A stretch of DNA of 64,000 bases from assembly GCA_022710185.1 (NCBI GenBank), contig JAKLHK010000019.1, forward strand, positions 1-64,000, in the 5' to 3' direction. The notes beneath the pieces were generated by a model. That model did no database searches, was not told the origin of the DNA, and saw nothing but the letters and a program-made list of their open reading frames with translations. A program made the position numbers and the translations under genes. The stretch is from Bacteroidota bacterium. Its GTDB lineage: Bacteria; Bacteroidota; Bacteroidia; Bacteroidales; JAGNHN01. Of the stretch, positions 42,598 to 51,776 are shown in pieces (position 1 is the first letter of the stretch; every line of letters begins with the position of its first letter).

Positions 42598-43814
42598 TGA
42601 AAGTCCCCTTCTCCCCCCCCCGCATCGACGAACGCACCCTGGAGGCCGTGGCCGGAGTGCTGCGTTCAGGTTGGATCACCACCGGTCCACAGGTGAGGCA
42701 TTTCGAGGAGAGGCTAACGGAATACACCGGCTGCAGGGCTACCGTATGCCTCAATTCCGCCTCGGCCGGACTGGAGCTGGCCTTGCGCTGGTTCGGGCTG
42801 GGCCCGGGCGACGAGGTCATCGTGCCGGCCTACACCTATGCCGCCTCAGCCAATGTGGTGATCCACTGCGGGGCCACCCCCGTGTTCGTGGACAGCGGCC
42901 CCGATTTCAACCTGGACCCGGAGGCCGTGTTGAGGGCTATCACGCCGCGGACCAAGGTGGTGATGCCTGTGGACATTGGCGGTTGGCCCTGCGACTACGA
43001 AGCGCTCCGGGAGGTCCTGAACCGCCCCGGGGTGCGCGACGCCTTCGTTCCCGCTACTGAAGCCCAGCGCGGCCTGGGCCGCATCCTCCTGCTGGCCGAT
43101 GCCGCCCATTCCTTCGGGGCGGTGTACAAGGGAAAGCGCATCGGCACCCAAGCTGATCTGAGCGTATTCTCCTTCCACGCCGTGAAGAACCTCACCACCG
43201 CCGAAGGCGGGGCCGTATGCTTCCACCTGCCCCCTCCCTTCGACGCCCAGGCCGAGGCCGCCCGCTTGCGCACCAAGTCGCTGCACGGGCAATCCAGGGA
43301 CGCCTTCAGCAAAATGAACAGCCCGGGCTGGCGCTACGACATCCTGGAGCCGGGCTACAAATGCAATATGACCGACATCCAGGCCGCGATGGGCCTGGTG
43401 GAACTGGAGCGTTACGACGAGCAACTGGAGAAGCGGCGCCGGATCATGCACCGTTACGATGAGGCCTTCGCCGGAGATCCCCGCTTCACCACCCCGTGCT
43501 GGAAAGATGGGGACAGCCATTCCTCCTATCATCTGTACATGCTGCGGCTGAACAATACCAGCGAATCACAGCGCGACGCCGTCATCGCTTCCGTCTTCGC
43601 CCGGGAAGTGGCGGTGAACGTGCATTTCGTCCCTCTGCCGATGATGACGTATTACAGGAATGCGGGCTACGACATCAAGGATTATCCCGGGGCCTACCAG
43701 TCCTATGCCTGTGAGATCAGCTTGCCCGTGTATTACGACCTTAGCCCGGAGATGCAGGAGCTGGTGATCGCCAGCCTTATGGGTGCCCTGAACGAACACG
43801 GACTGCAGGGATGA
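42597..43814 (+). CDS. DegT/DnrJ/EryC1/StrS-family sugar aminotransferase
   Basis: PLP enzyme that transfers an amino group to a nucleotide-linked keto-sugar. N-terminal FSPPRIDERTLEAVAGVLRSGWITTGP, SASAGLELAL, DEVIVPAYTYAAS, ADAAHSFGA and the PLP lysine in FHAVKNLTTAEGG (near residue 199) are typical. The GTG start at 42597 is the only good option and abuts a repeat array. A four-base overlap joins it to the glycosyl-1-phosphate transferase, so the amino sugar is probably the first residue of a lipid-linked glycan (inference). Confidence 0.92.
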
Positions 43815-44398
43815 AGCGGCTGACCGACATCCTGGGAAGCCTGTTTGGCCTGCTCCTCCTTTCTCCCCTGCTGCTGCTCCTTGCCCTGGCCGTCGTGCTC
43901 GATTCGAAGGGAGGTGTGCTCTACCGCCAGGAGAGGGTGGGGCGCAGGGGCAAGGTGTTCCGGCTGTTGAAATTCCGTACCATGCGACCGCTGGCTGAGC
44001 GGGGCGGTCTGCTCAGCCTGGGTGGGGGTGATCCCCGCATTACCCGGGTGGGGGCGGTGTTGCGGAAGTACAAGCTGGATGAGCTTCCCCAGTTGTTCAA
44101 CGTCTTGCTTGGGCAGATGAGCCTGGTGGGGCCGCGGCCCGAAGTGCCTCGTTACGTGGCCCATTACGATGAACGCCAGCGTAAGGTGCTTTCTGTCCGT
44201 CCCGGCCTCACCGACTATGCCTCCCTGGAGTATTTCGATGAAGGCGAGCTGCTGGCCGCCAGTCCCGATCCCGAGAAGACCTATCTGGAGAGCATCCTCC
44301 CGCGCAAGCTCGAGCTCGCCCTGCGCTACGTAGCGGAGCAAAGCCTCCGCACCGACCTCAGGATCCTCTGCCGGACGCTGCTCAGGATACTACGATAG
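43811..44398 (+). CDS. Polyprenyl-phosphate sugar phosphotransferase (PglC/WcaJ C-terminal type)
   Basis: Starts glycan synthesis by transferring a sugar phosphate to a lipid carrier. The 195-residue protein is the minimal catalytic form: one reentrant membrane helix near residues 8-32, [21 protein letters not shown], then the catalytic DE in KLDELPQL near residue 94 and GPRPEVPRY. It is paired with the aminotransferase, as in many capsule or O-antigen loci, but lies 12 kb from the main glycan cluster here. Confidence 0.93.
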   Translation: MKRLTDILGSLFGLLLLSPLLLLLALAVVLDSKGGVLYRQERVGRRGKVFRLLKFRTMRPLAERGGLLSLGGGDPRITRVGAVLRKYKLDELPQLFNVLLGQMSLVGPRPEVPRYVAHYDERQRKVLSVRPGLTDYASLEYFDEGELLAASPDPEKTYLESILPRKLELALRYVAEQSLRTDLRILCRTLLRILR

Positions 44399-44818
44399 GA
44401 GGTATTATCGATCAGCTAAGCGAGGAAAGCAGGGATCAGCGTTCCCCCACACTTCCTTCCCACTCCTAACCGTATCCTCCTTGACCTCTCATTCACCCGA
44501 GAACCCTGAAGGGGTCCGACCTCCGTAGCACGCGAGCGATGTGTTAAGCCCGCGCCCTGCAGGGGCGCAACCTTACCCCCACTTTGCTTCCAGGGTTCGA
44601 CCAGCTCGAGCATCCGCCGCAGCTTCTCTTTGGAACTCATCTGAAGAATTTTCTCCAAAGCTCACCGCCTTCACCAACCCTCAAAAGATGCAGTTGGCCG
44701 GAGGCTTACGGAATATCGAATATCGAACACTGAACAAGGCATTACGAAGGAGGGGAATGCTGTGCAAGGGACTGGGAGTCAAGGACAAAGGACTGCCGCC
44801 ATACAACATACAACAACC
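44399..44818. repeat. Gene-free intergenic block with palindromes and word repeats
   Basis: No convincing gene is present. ACCCTGAAGGGGT (44503-44515) and GCGCCCTGCAGGGGCGC (44552-44568) are two short palindromes with the same CCCT..GGGG plan. GGAATATCGAATATCGAAC (from 44710) and ATACAACATACAACA (from 44801) repeat words seen between phoH and purC. An 80-codon minus-strand frame across the palindromes (44416-44658) looks incidental. Confidence 0.6.
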
Positions 44819-45727
44819 TCAGTCCAGCAGCCCCAGCAGCCGGCCGAGCTCCCCGGCTTTCTCCTTTTTCTTCAGGCTTTCGTAGGTGAACACCAGGTTG
44901 GTGAGGAGGCGGCGGATGATCACTTTGTTGGAACAAGGGGTGTAGTGGGAGGGCTCAGGGCTGATCTTCATGTGGCGGAGGAACAGCTCGATTTCGCTGC
45001 GGGTGAATACGGTGCCGTGGTTGAAGGGGTTAAGGTAGAACAGCACCTGCTCGGCTCCGGGCAGCTCCCCGGCCACCACGGCATGGCCTTCGGTATAGGC
45101 CAGGATGAAGTGCTGGGCCAGGTTCACCCCGTAAATGGGGATGTCGAGCTTCTGGGCGATCATCAGGTAGAGGGCGCCCAGGGAGACGGGGCTGCCCTTG
45201 CGGGTCTCCAGCAGGGTGTTGATGAAGAAGTTCTGGGGGGTGTGCTGCTCGGCTTTGTTGGGGGCGAAGCCGTGGATATCGAAGAGCACGTGGTTGATCA
45301 CCTTCACCTTCTCCAGGGCCGTCAGCCCTTCGTTGATCTCCAGCCATACGTCCCGCGCAATCTGGTCGATCCGGGTACGCACCTCCACATCGTCGAGGTT
45401 GGGGTACTGGAAGCGGGACACCAGCAGGAAACCCTCGAGCAGGTCGAGCCCTCCGCCCGCGGCCCAGGCCTCCAGTTCATGGTAGAGGGTGCCGTACTGT
45501 ATCTCCTGGATGAGGTCCACCAGGCGCTGCTGCACCCCGTCCTGGAAATGCCGGTCGAAGGCTGCCTCCAGCTCGGGTATGGCGGCATCGCCCCAGGCCA
45601 GGATGCGCTCACGGATGTGCGCGAAGTTGCGCTCATCGGGCTCGTCGATCAGGCTGACCAGGGCCCTGAGTTCGCTCAGGTCCCCCTGGCGCTGCAGGGG
45701 CGCACGCTCAGGTTCTCCGGGGTTCAT
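44819..45727 (-). CDS. SirB1/transglutaminase-like core-2 family protein
   Basis: A 302-residue protein with an N-terminal helical region and the transglutaminase-like SirB1 core (about 110-260). Motifs include NHVLFDIHGFAPNK, RKGSPVSLGALYLMIAQKLDIPIYG and VNLAQHFILAY. As is usual for this family, the cysteine of true transglutaminases is not apparent, so catalysis is doubtful. The function is unknown. It is a single gene with its own -7 box. Confidence 0.85.
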   Translation of the reverse strand: MNPGEPERAPLQRQGDLSELRALVSLIDEPDERNFAHIRERILAWGDAAIPELEAAFDRHFQDGVQQRLVDLIQEIQYGTLYHELEAWAAGGGLDLLEGFLLVSRFQYPNLDDVEVRTRIDQIARDVWLEINEGLTALEKVKVINHVLFDIHGFAPNKAEQHTPQNFFINTLLETRKGSPVSLGALYLMIAQKLDIPIYGVNLAQHFILAYTEGHAVVAGELPGAEQVLFYLNPFNHGTVFTRSEIELFLRHMKISPEPSHYTPCSNKVIIRRLLTNLVFTYESLKKKEKAGELGRLLGLLD

Positions 45728-45755
45728 CGGCCGGCATTCGCTTGAATTATCTCCA

Positions 45756-45763
45756 CAAAGATA
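45756..45763 (-). promoter_or_regulatory. Candidate -7 box of SirB1-like gene
   Basis: TATCTTTG on the minus strand, a perfect TAnnTTTG match, 28 nt before the start at 45727. Confidence 0.5.
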
Positions 45764-45785
45764 ATATCCCTTGCGGCAGCACGCA

Positions 45786-48260
45786 TCAGAACCTCGCCAC
45801 CAGCTTCAGGTTCAGCATGCGCGGGGTGAGGTAATTGGGGATGGCGTAGAGGCGGTTGGTGATGTCGGCCACCCAGATGTAGGAAATGGTGTTGTTCACC
45901 TGCAGCAGGTTGAACACCTCCAGGGTGATCCACACGTCGTTGAAATGCCGCAGGGGGTTCTGTTCGCCCACCGTCACGCCCTCTTCCTTCAGCTGCTTGC
46001 TGAAGCCGATGTCCACGCGCCGGTAAGGCGGGATGCGCAGGGTGTGCTGGTACCTGGGGGCCCCGGGGGCGCCGAAGGGGAGGCTGCTCCCGAACAGCAG
46101 GTTGAGGTGCATCTTATAGGTGGGGTTGCGGGGCAGGTAATCCTGGAAGAAAAGGCCGAAGTTCACGCGTTGGTCGGTGGGCCTGGGGATGTAGCCGGGC
46201 TCCACGCGCTGCCCGCCGGCATCATAATAATAGTCGTCCAGCAGGTCCTCGCGGGTCTCCATCACCGAGAGGCTGGCCCAGGACTCAATGCCGCGCACAA
46301 ACTCCCCGTTGACCCTCATATCCAGTCCGGTGGCATAGCCCCGGGCGTGGTTGCGGGCGTCGTAGCGAATGCGTACGTTGTCGATCTCGTAGGGCACCAG
46401 GTCGCTCAGGAACTTGTAGTACAACTCGGCCACCAGGCGGAAGGGGCGCCCCCAGGCCCGGAAGTCGTAGTCGGTGCCGCTCACCAGGTGCACTGAGCGT
46501 TGGGCCCGGAGGCCCGTATTGATCTCGCCCTGGGGGTTGCGCAGCTCGCGGTAGAAGGGGGGCTGGTAGTAGAGGCCGGCAGCCAGGCGGAACACCATGC
46601 GGGCTTCCCAGTCGGGCCGGTAGGCCAGGGTGGCCCGTGGGCTCAACAGGGCCTGGCCGTTCAGGTCCCAGTACTGGGCCCTCACCCCCGCGGTGAGGCT
46701 CAGCTCGGTGCTGTCGGGGCTCAGGTTCCAGGTATGCTGGGCGTAGGCGCTGTAGCGGTTGGAGGAGAGGTCGATGGACTTACGGACGAAATCGTTGAGC
46801 ACCAGCATCGCCGGTGTGCTGCTGTCGCCGGGCTGATCCGGGGGGTGGGGGAGGGAATAGCCGGCCGAGTCGAGCATCTGCCACTCCCGGATTTCGTCAT
46901 GGATGTCTTCGCGCTGCACCTTCACCGACCACTGTAAAAGGTGGGGCCCCCGTTCACGCAACCCCAGGTGCTCTACATTCACCACCCTGGCAGTGAGATA
47001 ATTGCGGGCATGGTTGAGGAAGGCGCCCACACCGATGGGGTCGGTCACGTTGCCGAATTCATCCTTGCCGTAATCGGTTTCCAGGCGTCCGATATAATAT
47101 TGCCCAAGGATATCGTAGGTCTCATACTCCCTGGCCTGGTAGGCGGACCCGATGAGCTTGAGCTGCAGGTGTTTCCGCGGTTTCCATGCGGTAGTGAGGG
47201 CCCCCATCCAGGTGTCGAAGCGGTCCACCTCCTGACCTTCGAAGTACACGGTGAAGCGGTAGGCCTCGTTGATGGTGCCGAAGTCGGTCTCCCGGCTTTC
47301 CGGCACCACGGTATAGGCGTTGCGGGCGTAGTTTCCCAGGAAGGAGATCTCAAGGCCGGGGCGACAGTCGTAGGTGAGGCTGAGCTGGACGTCGGTGAAG
47401 GAAGGGCGGTACTGGCCGCTGGTTTCCAGGTTGCGCAGGAGGAACTGGTTGGATTTTTGCCGCAGCCCCATCATATAGGTGAAGCGGTCCCTGGAGGCGG
47501 TGCCTTCCAGGTGGAGGGAGGCGCCCAGGAGGCTGAGCATGGCAGAGCCTGCGCTCCTGGTGGGCTTGCGGTAGCGGATGTCGAGCACCGAGGACATCTT
47601 GTCACCGTAGCGGGCTTCGAAGCCCCCGGCGCTGAAGAGGATGGAGGAAACCAGGTCGCTGTTCACGAAGCTGAGCCCTTCCTGCTGTCCGGAGCGCACG
47701 AGGAAGGGACGGTAGATCTCCACATCGTTGACATACACCAGGTTTTCGTCGTAGTTTCCGCCCCTCACGCTGTACTGGGAGCTCAGCTCGTTGTTGGAGG
47801 CCACCCCGGGCAGGGTCTTCAGCAGGGCTTCCACCCCTCCGCCGGCGCTGGGGATGACCGACACCAGCCGGGGGTCGACGCGGGTGAGGCTGATCTTGCT
47901 GATGCGGCGGTCGATGACGGTGAAGCCCGGCAGGTCGCTGGACTGGGGCTGGAGCACTACCCTGAGGGTGCGGCTTTCCCCGGGGGCGAGCTGGAGGGGG
48001 AGGCGTTCGCTGCGGAAGCCCACGAAGGAGAACAGGAGGTGGAGGGGCTGGCCGGCCGGGACTTCCAATTCAAAGTACCCAAAACGGTCGGTGGAGGTGC
48101 CGCCCGGCTGTCCTTCCACCGCAATGTTGACCCATTCGAGGGCCTGACCGCTGGCGTCTTTCACGCTCCCGAACACGCCGGCCTTGTCCTGCGCCCGCAG
48201 GGGCAGGGACAGGCTGAGCAGCAGGAGGCACCGTAGTATCTGCGTAAGTGCTGGCTTCAA
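45786..48260 (-). CDS. TonB-dependent receptor with carboxypeptidase-regulatory-like N domain
   Basis: An outer-membrane active transporter of 824 residues. A signal peptide (ending LPLRAQ, residue 24) is followed by a CarboxypepD_reg-like domain (about 28-110). The plug (about 120-235) has GGGVEALLKTLPGV, SQYSVRGGNYDENLVYVNDVEIY and GFEARYGDKMSSVLDI. A 22-strand barrel ends in LNLKLVARF. It lacks the SusC-specific N-terminal extension and no SusD partner is adjacent, so polysaccharide uptake is not indicated and the substrate is open. The start codon is TTG. A terminator lies upstream, so it probably has its own promoter. Confidence 0.93.
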   Translation of the reverse strand: MKPALTQILRCLLLLSLSLPLRAQDKAGVFGSVKDASGQALEWVNIAVEGQPGGTSTDRFGYFELEVPAGQPLHLLFSFVGFRSERLPLQLAPGESRTLRVVLQPQSSDLPGFTVIDRRISKISLTRVDPRLVSVIPSAGGGVEALLKTLPGVASNNELSSQYSVRGGNYDENLVYVNDVEIYRPFLVRSGQQEGLSFVNSDLVSSILFSAGGFEARYGDKMSSVLDIRYRKPTRSAGSAMLSLLGASLHLEGTASRDRFTYMMGLRQKSNQFLLRNLETSGQYRPSFTDVQLSLTYDCRPGLEISFLGNYARNAYTVVPESRETDFGTINEAYRFTVYFEGQEVDRFDTWMGALTTAWKPRKHLQLKLIGSAYQAREYETYDILGQYYIGRLETDYGKDEFGNVTDPIGVGAFLNHARNYLTARVVNVEHLGLRERGPHLLQWSVKVQREDIHDEIREWQMLDSAGYSLPHPPDQPGDSSTPAMLVLNDFVRKSIDLSSNRYSAYAQHTWNLSPDSTELSLTAGVRAQYWDLNGQALLSPRATLAYRPDWEARMVFRLAAGLYYQPPFYRELRNPQGEINTGLRAQRSVHLVSGTDYDFRAWGRPFRLVAELYYKFLSDLVPYEIDNVRIRYDARNHARGYATGLDMRVNGEFVRGIESWASLSVMETREDLLDDYYYDAGGQRVEPGYIPRPTDQRVNFGLFFQDYLPRNPTYKMHLNLLFGSSLPFGAPGAPRYQHTLRIPPYRRVDIGFSKQLKEEGVTVGEQNPLRHFNDVWITLEVFNLLQVNNTISYIWVADITNRLYAIPNYLTPRMLNLKLVARF

Positions 48261-48292
48261 GGCTTGGGTGGCAACGGCCGGACAATGTTAAT

Positions 48293-48327
48293 AAAAAAAT
48301 GCCGCTACACCCGGGTAACGGCATTTT
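48293..48327 (-). terminator. Rho-independent terminator of rpmB
   Basis: On the minus strand AAAATGCCG (48327-48319) pairs with CGGCATTTT (48304-48296) across a 14-nt loop. A run of Ts follows, 25 nt after the rpmB stop. Confidence 0.85.
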
Positions 48328-48351
48328 CTATGCTTTAATATGCCAGGGGAC

Positions 48352-48591
48352 TCAGTCCTGATAGAAGCCCTTCTCGCGGGCATCCTTGAGGGCGGCGGCA
48401 ATGCCCTTCTTGCTGATGGTGCGGATGCCGCTGGCCGATACCGTCAGGCTGACCCAACGGTCCTCCTCGGGGATGTAGAAACGCTTCTTCTGCAGGTTGG
48501 GGAAGAACTTGCGCTTGGTCTTGATGTTGGAGTGGGACACGGAGTTACCCGTGATCATCTTCTTTCCGGTAATCTGACAGATCCTTGACAT
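48352..48591 (-). CDS. rpmB: 50S ribosomal protein L28
   Basis: A 79-residue bL28 with the family start [20 protein letters not shown] and the core [17 protein letters not shown]. It has a single cysteine, so it is the zinc-free form. It follows cinA by 71 nt and is followed by its own terminator; rpmG (L33) is not next to it. Confidence 0.96.
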   Translation of the reverse strand: MSRICQITGKKMITGNSVSHSNIKTKRKFFPNLQKKRFYIPEEDRWVSLTVSASGIRTISKKGIAAALKDAREKGFYQD

Positions 48592-48662
48592 AGGGCTTCA
48601 ATCTCAAAAGGGAGTGCAAAGTACGGTAAAACTTTTTACCTGTACAAGAGGGGCGAAGAAAA

Positions 48663-49913
48663 TTACTTTGTCGCGCTGCCTTTCAGCTGTTTGCGCATCA
48701 TGTTCATGGCGCTCATGGCGGCCATGTGGATGTTGCGGTCGCGGCGGTTGCCGAAGAGGAAGCGTTGGGCCAGGGTGCCGTGGGGGCCGTCGAGGGCGAT
48801 CCAGGTGGTTCCGGTGGGCTTATCGGCGCTGCCCCCGTCGGGGCCGGCAATCCCCGACACGGCCAGGGCCCAGTCGGTCCCCAGGCGGAGGCGGGCACCC
48901 TGCGCCATGGCGCAGACGACCTCCTCGCTCACGGCCCCGTGGGTGCTGATGAGCAGGGGGTCTACGTTCAGCTGTTTGATCTTCACCTCGTTGGCATAGG
49001 CGATGATGCTTCCCAGGTACCAGGCGGAGCTGCCGGGGACCGAGGTGATGCGGTGCGCAAGGTAGCCCCCGGTGCAGCTTTCGGCGGTGCAGAGGGTCTG
49101 GCCCCTGTGTTTGAGCAGGGCCCCGACTACCCCTTCCATGGTGTCGCGGTCGTAGCCGAAGATCAGCTCGCTGATGCGGGCCTGGAGCCCGTGCACGGCC
49201 TCGTCCAATGCAGCCTGCAGGGCGCTGCGGTCGGTTCCCCTGGCGGTCAGCCTCAGCCTCACCTGCCCGGGGGAGGGAAGGTAGGCCAGTCCCAGGTCCC
49301 CTGGGAGGGTATCTTCCCAATGGGCCAGACGTTGGGCAAGGAAGCTCTCGCCCATGCCGTGGGTAAGTATGGTACGCTGCAGGATGAGCTGGCCGTCCAT
49401 GCGTTCCCTGAGACGGGGGACCACCTCGTGCTCCATGATGCCCTGCATTTCGAAGGGCACCCCGGGCATGGCCACCAGGATGCAGCCCTCCTTCTCGAAC
49501 CACATCCCCGGGGCCGTGCCCTGAGGGTTGGGCAGGGGGAGGCAGCCCTGGGGAAGCTCCGCCTGCATGCGGTTGAGCTCGCTGACCCTCAGTCCACGGG
49601 AGGCGAAGAAGGCCTCGATCATGGCATAGGCTTCCGGGTTGAATACCAGGGAGGTGTTGAAGATTCGGCAGAGTGTGGCCTTGGTGATGTCGTCCCGTGT
49701 GGGGCCGAGCCCTCCGGTGACCAGCACCAGCGCGGCCCCGGCCATGCTGCGCTCGAGCTCCTGGCGTATGGCCTCGTCACGATCAGCCACGGCTACGATG
49801 CGCTCTACCGCGATGCCCTCGGCGGCGAGCAGGTCGGCCATCCAGGAGGCATTGGTGTTGACGACCTGCCCGATCAGCAGCTCGTCGCCGATGTTCACAA
49901 TAATGGCTTTCAC
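48663..49913 (-). CDS. cinA: CinA family protein (nicotinamide-nucleotide amidase / ADP-ribose pyrophosphatase type)
   Basis: A two-domain protein of 416 residues. The N-terminal MoaB-like COG1058 domain has NIGDELLIGQVVNTNA and VTGGLGPTRDD near residue 65, and MPGVPFEM. The C-terminal PncC amidase domain starts near residue 255, with AESCTGGYLAHRIT and VSGIAGPDGG. By family knowledge it recycles NMN from ligase reactions. It lies 4 nt after the universal stress protein gene on the same strand, so they may be cotranscribed. Confidence 0.93.
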   Translation of the reverse strand: MKAIIVNIGDELLIGQVVNTNASWMADLLAAEGIAVERIVAVADRDEAIRQELERSMAGAALVLVTGGLGPTRDDITKATLCRIFNTSLVFNPEAYAMIEAFFASRGLRVSELNRMQAELPQGCLPLPNPQGTAPGMWFEKEGCILVAMPGVPFEMQGIMEHEVVPRLRERMDGQLILQRTILTHGMGESFLAQRLAHWEDTLPGDLGLAYLPSPGQVRLRLTARGTDRSALQAALDEAVHGLQARISELIFGYDRDTMEGVVGALLKHRGQTLCTAESCTGGYLAHRITSVPGSSAWYLGSIIAYANEVKIKQLNVDPLLISTHGAVSEEVVCAMAQGARLRLGTDWALAVSGIAGPDGGSADKPTGTTWIALDGPHGTLAQRFLFGNRRDRNIHMAAMSAMNMMRKQLKGSATK

Positions 49914-49917
49914 CTGG

Positions 49918-50790
49918 TCAGGCGATATAGGTGAACCCCAGGTCTTTAGGTACGATGGACATGACCGGTACCCTGGCGTTGCGTATCATTTCCTGGGCGG
50001 TGGAGCCCAGAAAGTATTCCACCACGCTGTTTTCCTGCTGGGTCATGATGATGACCATGTCGATATCGCGGTGTTCGTCGATGTACTGGAGCAGGATAGG
50101 GACCAGGGTGCGGGCGTTCTCGTCGCTTTCCACGATCTCGGCCGTGACATCGAGGCCTGCCGCGGCAATGAAGGCCCTTACCTGGGCCAGCTGGTTGCGG
50201 AGCTGCACGATGATGTCGGGATCGTTTTTGGACCACAGGGCCGAAACCACGCGGATGCGGCAGCCCATACGCTTGGCCATCTCGATGGCGTAGCCCACCT
50301 TCTGTCGGGTGTCCTTGGTGAGGTCGAGGGGAAGGAGGATGCTGTGGCAGCCTTCGTGGCGGTGGCGCTGGGAAAGGGTGATCACGGGGCGCTTGGCCAT
50401 GCGGATCACGCGGGAGGTGTTGGCCCCGGAGATGCCTTTTTCTTCGCTGCTGGATCGCGTGCCCATAATGATCATGCGGCTGTCCCATTCCTCGGCCATG
50501 CTCAGGATGCGGGCATGCACGGTTCCCTTGCGCACCACGGCGTTCACGGTGAGGCCCGATTCCTGGGCTGCTTTGCGGGCCAGGTCTTTCAGCTCCTCCC
50601 GGATGCGGGCGATGATCTTGTCGGTTTCTTCGGATGTAAAGAAATTGGCCAGGATACCCGGTTCTTCGTGCACATAGAGGAGGTTGATCTCCAGGCCGAA
50701 GGTGCGCGCGACCTTGTAGCCGTATTCCAGGGCCATCAGGGAAAGATCGTGAAAGTCTATGGGAATCAGTATGTTAGGCTTTATCTCCAT
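49918..50790 (-). CDS. Universal stress protein, tandem UspA domains
   Basis: A 290-residue protein with two UspA-like domains. The first (about 5-145) has ILIPIDFHDLSLMAL and the nucleotide-loop-like IIMGTRSSSEEKGISGANTSRVI. The second (about 147-285) has ILLPLDLTKDTRQKVG and VIIMTQQENSVVEYFLGSTAQEMI. The first domain has a G-x-x-S-type loop while the second is divergent, so only one may bind ATP. It is divergent from the nucleoside phosphorylase gene, 50 nt apart. Confidence 0.9.
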   Translation of the reverse strand: MEIKPNILIPIDFHDLSLMALEYGYKVARTFGLEINLLYVHEEPGILANFFTSEETDKIIARIREELKDLARKAAQESGLTVNAVVRKGTVHARILSMAEEWDSRMIIMGTRSSSEEKGISGANTSRVIRMAKRPVITLSQRHRHEGCHSILLPLDLTKDTRQKVGYAIEMAKRMGCRIRVVSALWSKNDPDIIVQLRNQLAQVRAFIAAAGLDVTAEIVESDENARTLVPILLQYIDEHRDIDMVIIMTQQENSVVEYFLGSTAQEMIRNARVPVMSIVPKDLGFTYIA

Positions 50791-50795
50791 TTTTC

Positions 50796-50803
50796 TATTT
50801 TTG
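50796..50803 (+). promoter_or_regulatory. Candidate -7 box of nucleoside phosphorylase gene
   Basis: TATTTTTG, a perfect TAnnTTTG match, lies 37 nt before the ATG at 50841 in the divergent region with the universal stress protein gene. Confidence 0.5.
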
Positions 50804-50840
50804 CATTATGCGAAAACAAAGGTAAGGAAGCCTCCCGAAT

Positions 50841-51728
50841 ATGCGCAAAAGCCTGAAAGAAAGCGAGCTGGTCCTGAACACGGACGGCAGCATTTACCAC
50901 CTTCACCTGCATCCGGGCCAGCTGGCCAGCAACGTGGTGCTGGTGGGCGATCCGCAGCGGGTAGCGCTGCTTTCGTCGCAATTTGAGCGGATTGACCATG
51001 CAGTGCAGAACCGGGAGTTCGTGACCCATACCGGGCTGTTCCGGGGTGTTCCGGTGAGCGTGGTGGGCACGGGCATTGGCACCGACAACATCGACATCGT
51101 GGTGAACGAGCTGGATGCAGTGGTGAACATCGATCTTTCCACGCGCCGCATCCGGGAGGAGCGCACCAGCCTGCGCCTGCTGCGGTTGGGCACCACGGGA
51201 CTGTTGCAGCCCGATGTTGCCGTGGGGACGCCGGTAGCCAGCGTCTGGGGCCTGGGATTGGATGCCCTGCTGCGCTTCTATCGTCCGGGGCCGGGGATAC
51301 TGGACGAGGAGCTGGGGCGCCTGGCGGTGGAGTGCACCGGCGGCCGGCTTGCTGCGGGCGAGCCCTATGCCGTGAAGGCCAGCGCCGGATTGCTTGAAGC
51401 GATAGGTGGCGATATGCTGCAGGGGATTACGCTGACCGCCCCGGGTTTTTACGCCCCCCAGGGCCGCATGCTGCGGCTGGAAGCGGCCGATCCCGGGCTC
51501 AGCCACCGCCTGGCCGGCCTGGTGCACCAGGGCCACCGGGTGCTCAACTTCGAGATGGAAACCTCGGCCCTGTATGGGCTGGGCCGCATGCTCGGGCACG
51601 AGGTGCTGACGGTTTGCCTGGCCGTGGCCAACCGGGCCAATGGGAAGTTCATGGCCGATTACCATGCGGAAATGAGGGCGCTGGGCACCCGGGTGCTGGA
51701 GCGTCTCTGTGCCCTCGGAGCCGGCTGA
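50841..51728 (+). CDS. Nucleoside phosphorylase (uridine phosphorylase-like, PNP_UDP_1)
   Basis: A 295-residue member of the PNP_UDP_1 superfamily. It has HLHLHPGQLASNVVLVGDPQRV at the N terminus, GTGIGTDNIDIVVNELDA with the phosphate site, and LNFEMETSALYGLGRM near residue 235, the nucleoside-binding Glu-Met-Glu element. It resembles uridine phosphorylases of Bacteroidota, but specificity is not fixed by these motifs. The SAM-hydroxide adenosyltransferase gene follows after 48 nt with its own -7 box. Confidence 0.88.
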   Translation: MRKSLKESELVLNTDGSIYHLHLHPGQLASNVVLVGDPQRVALLSSQFERIDHAVQNREFVTHTGLFRGVPVSVVGTGIGTDNIDIVVNELDAVVNIDLSTRRIREERTSLRLLRLGTTGLLQPDVAVGTPVASVWGLGLDALLRFYRPGPGILDEELGRLAVECTGGRLAAGEPYAVKASAGLLEAIGGDMLQGITLTAPGFYAPQGRMLRLEAADPGLSHRLAGLVHQGHRVLNFEMETSALYGLGRMLGHEVLTVCLAVANRANGKFMADYHAEMRALGTRVLERLCALGAG

Positions 51729-51736
51729 TTTCTTCG

Positions 51737-51744
51737 TACTTTTG
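51737..51744 (+). promoter_or_regulatory. Candidate -7 box of SAM-hydroxide adenosyltransferase gene
   Basis: TACTTTTG, a perfect TAnnTTTG match, lies 32 nt before the ATG at 51777. Confidence 0.5.
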
Positions 51745-51776
51745 GTGACGCGCTGCAGGCGCTAAACGCATAAGGG

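Noticed and set aside
44416..44658. 80-codon minus-strand frame in the repeat-rich gap
   Set aside because: It covers two short palindromes, lacks a promoter box, and its repeated PLQGxxxxxRSR text is explained by the palindromes themselves.
46941..48236. 431-codon plus-strand frame opposite the TonB receptor
   Set aside because: Antisense shadow; the receptor plug and barrel are clear on the other strand.
45786..48260. SusC-type polysaccharide-utilisation locus
   Set aside because: There is no SusD partner or glycoside hydrolase nearby and the receptor lacks the SusC-specific extension.
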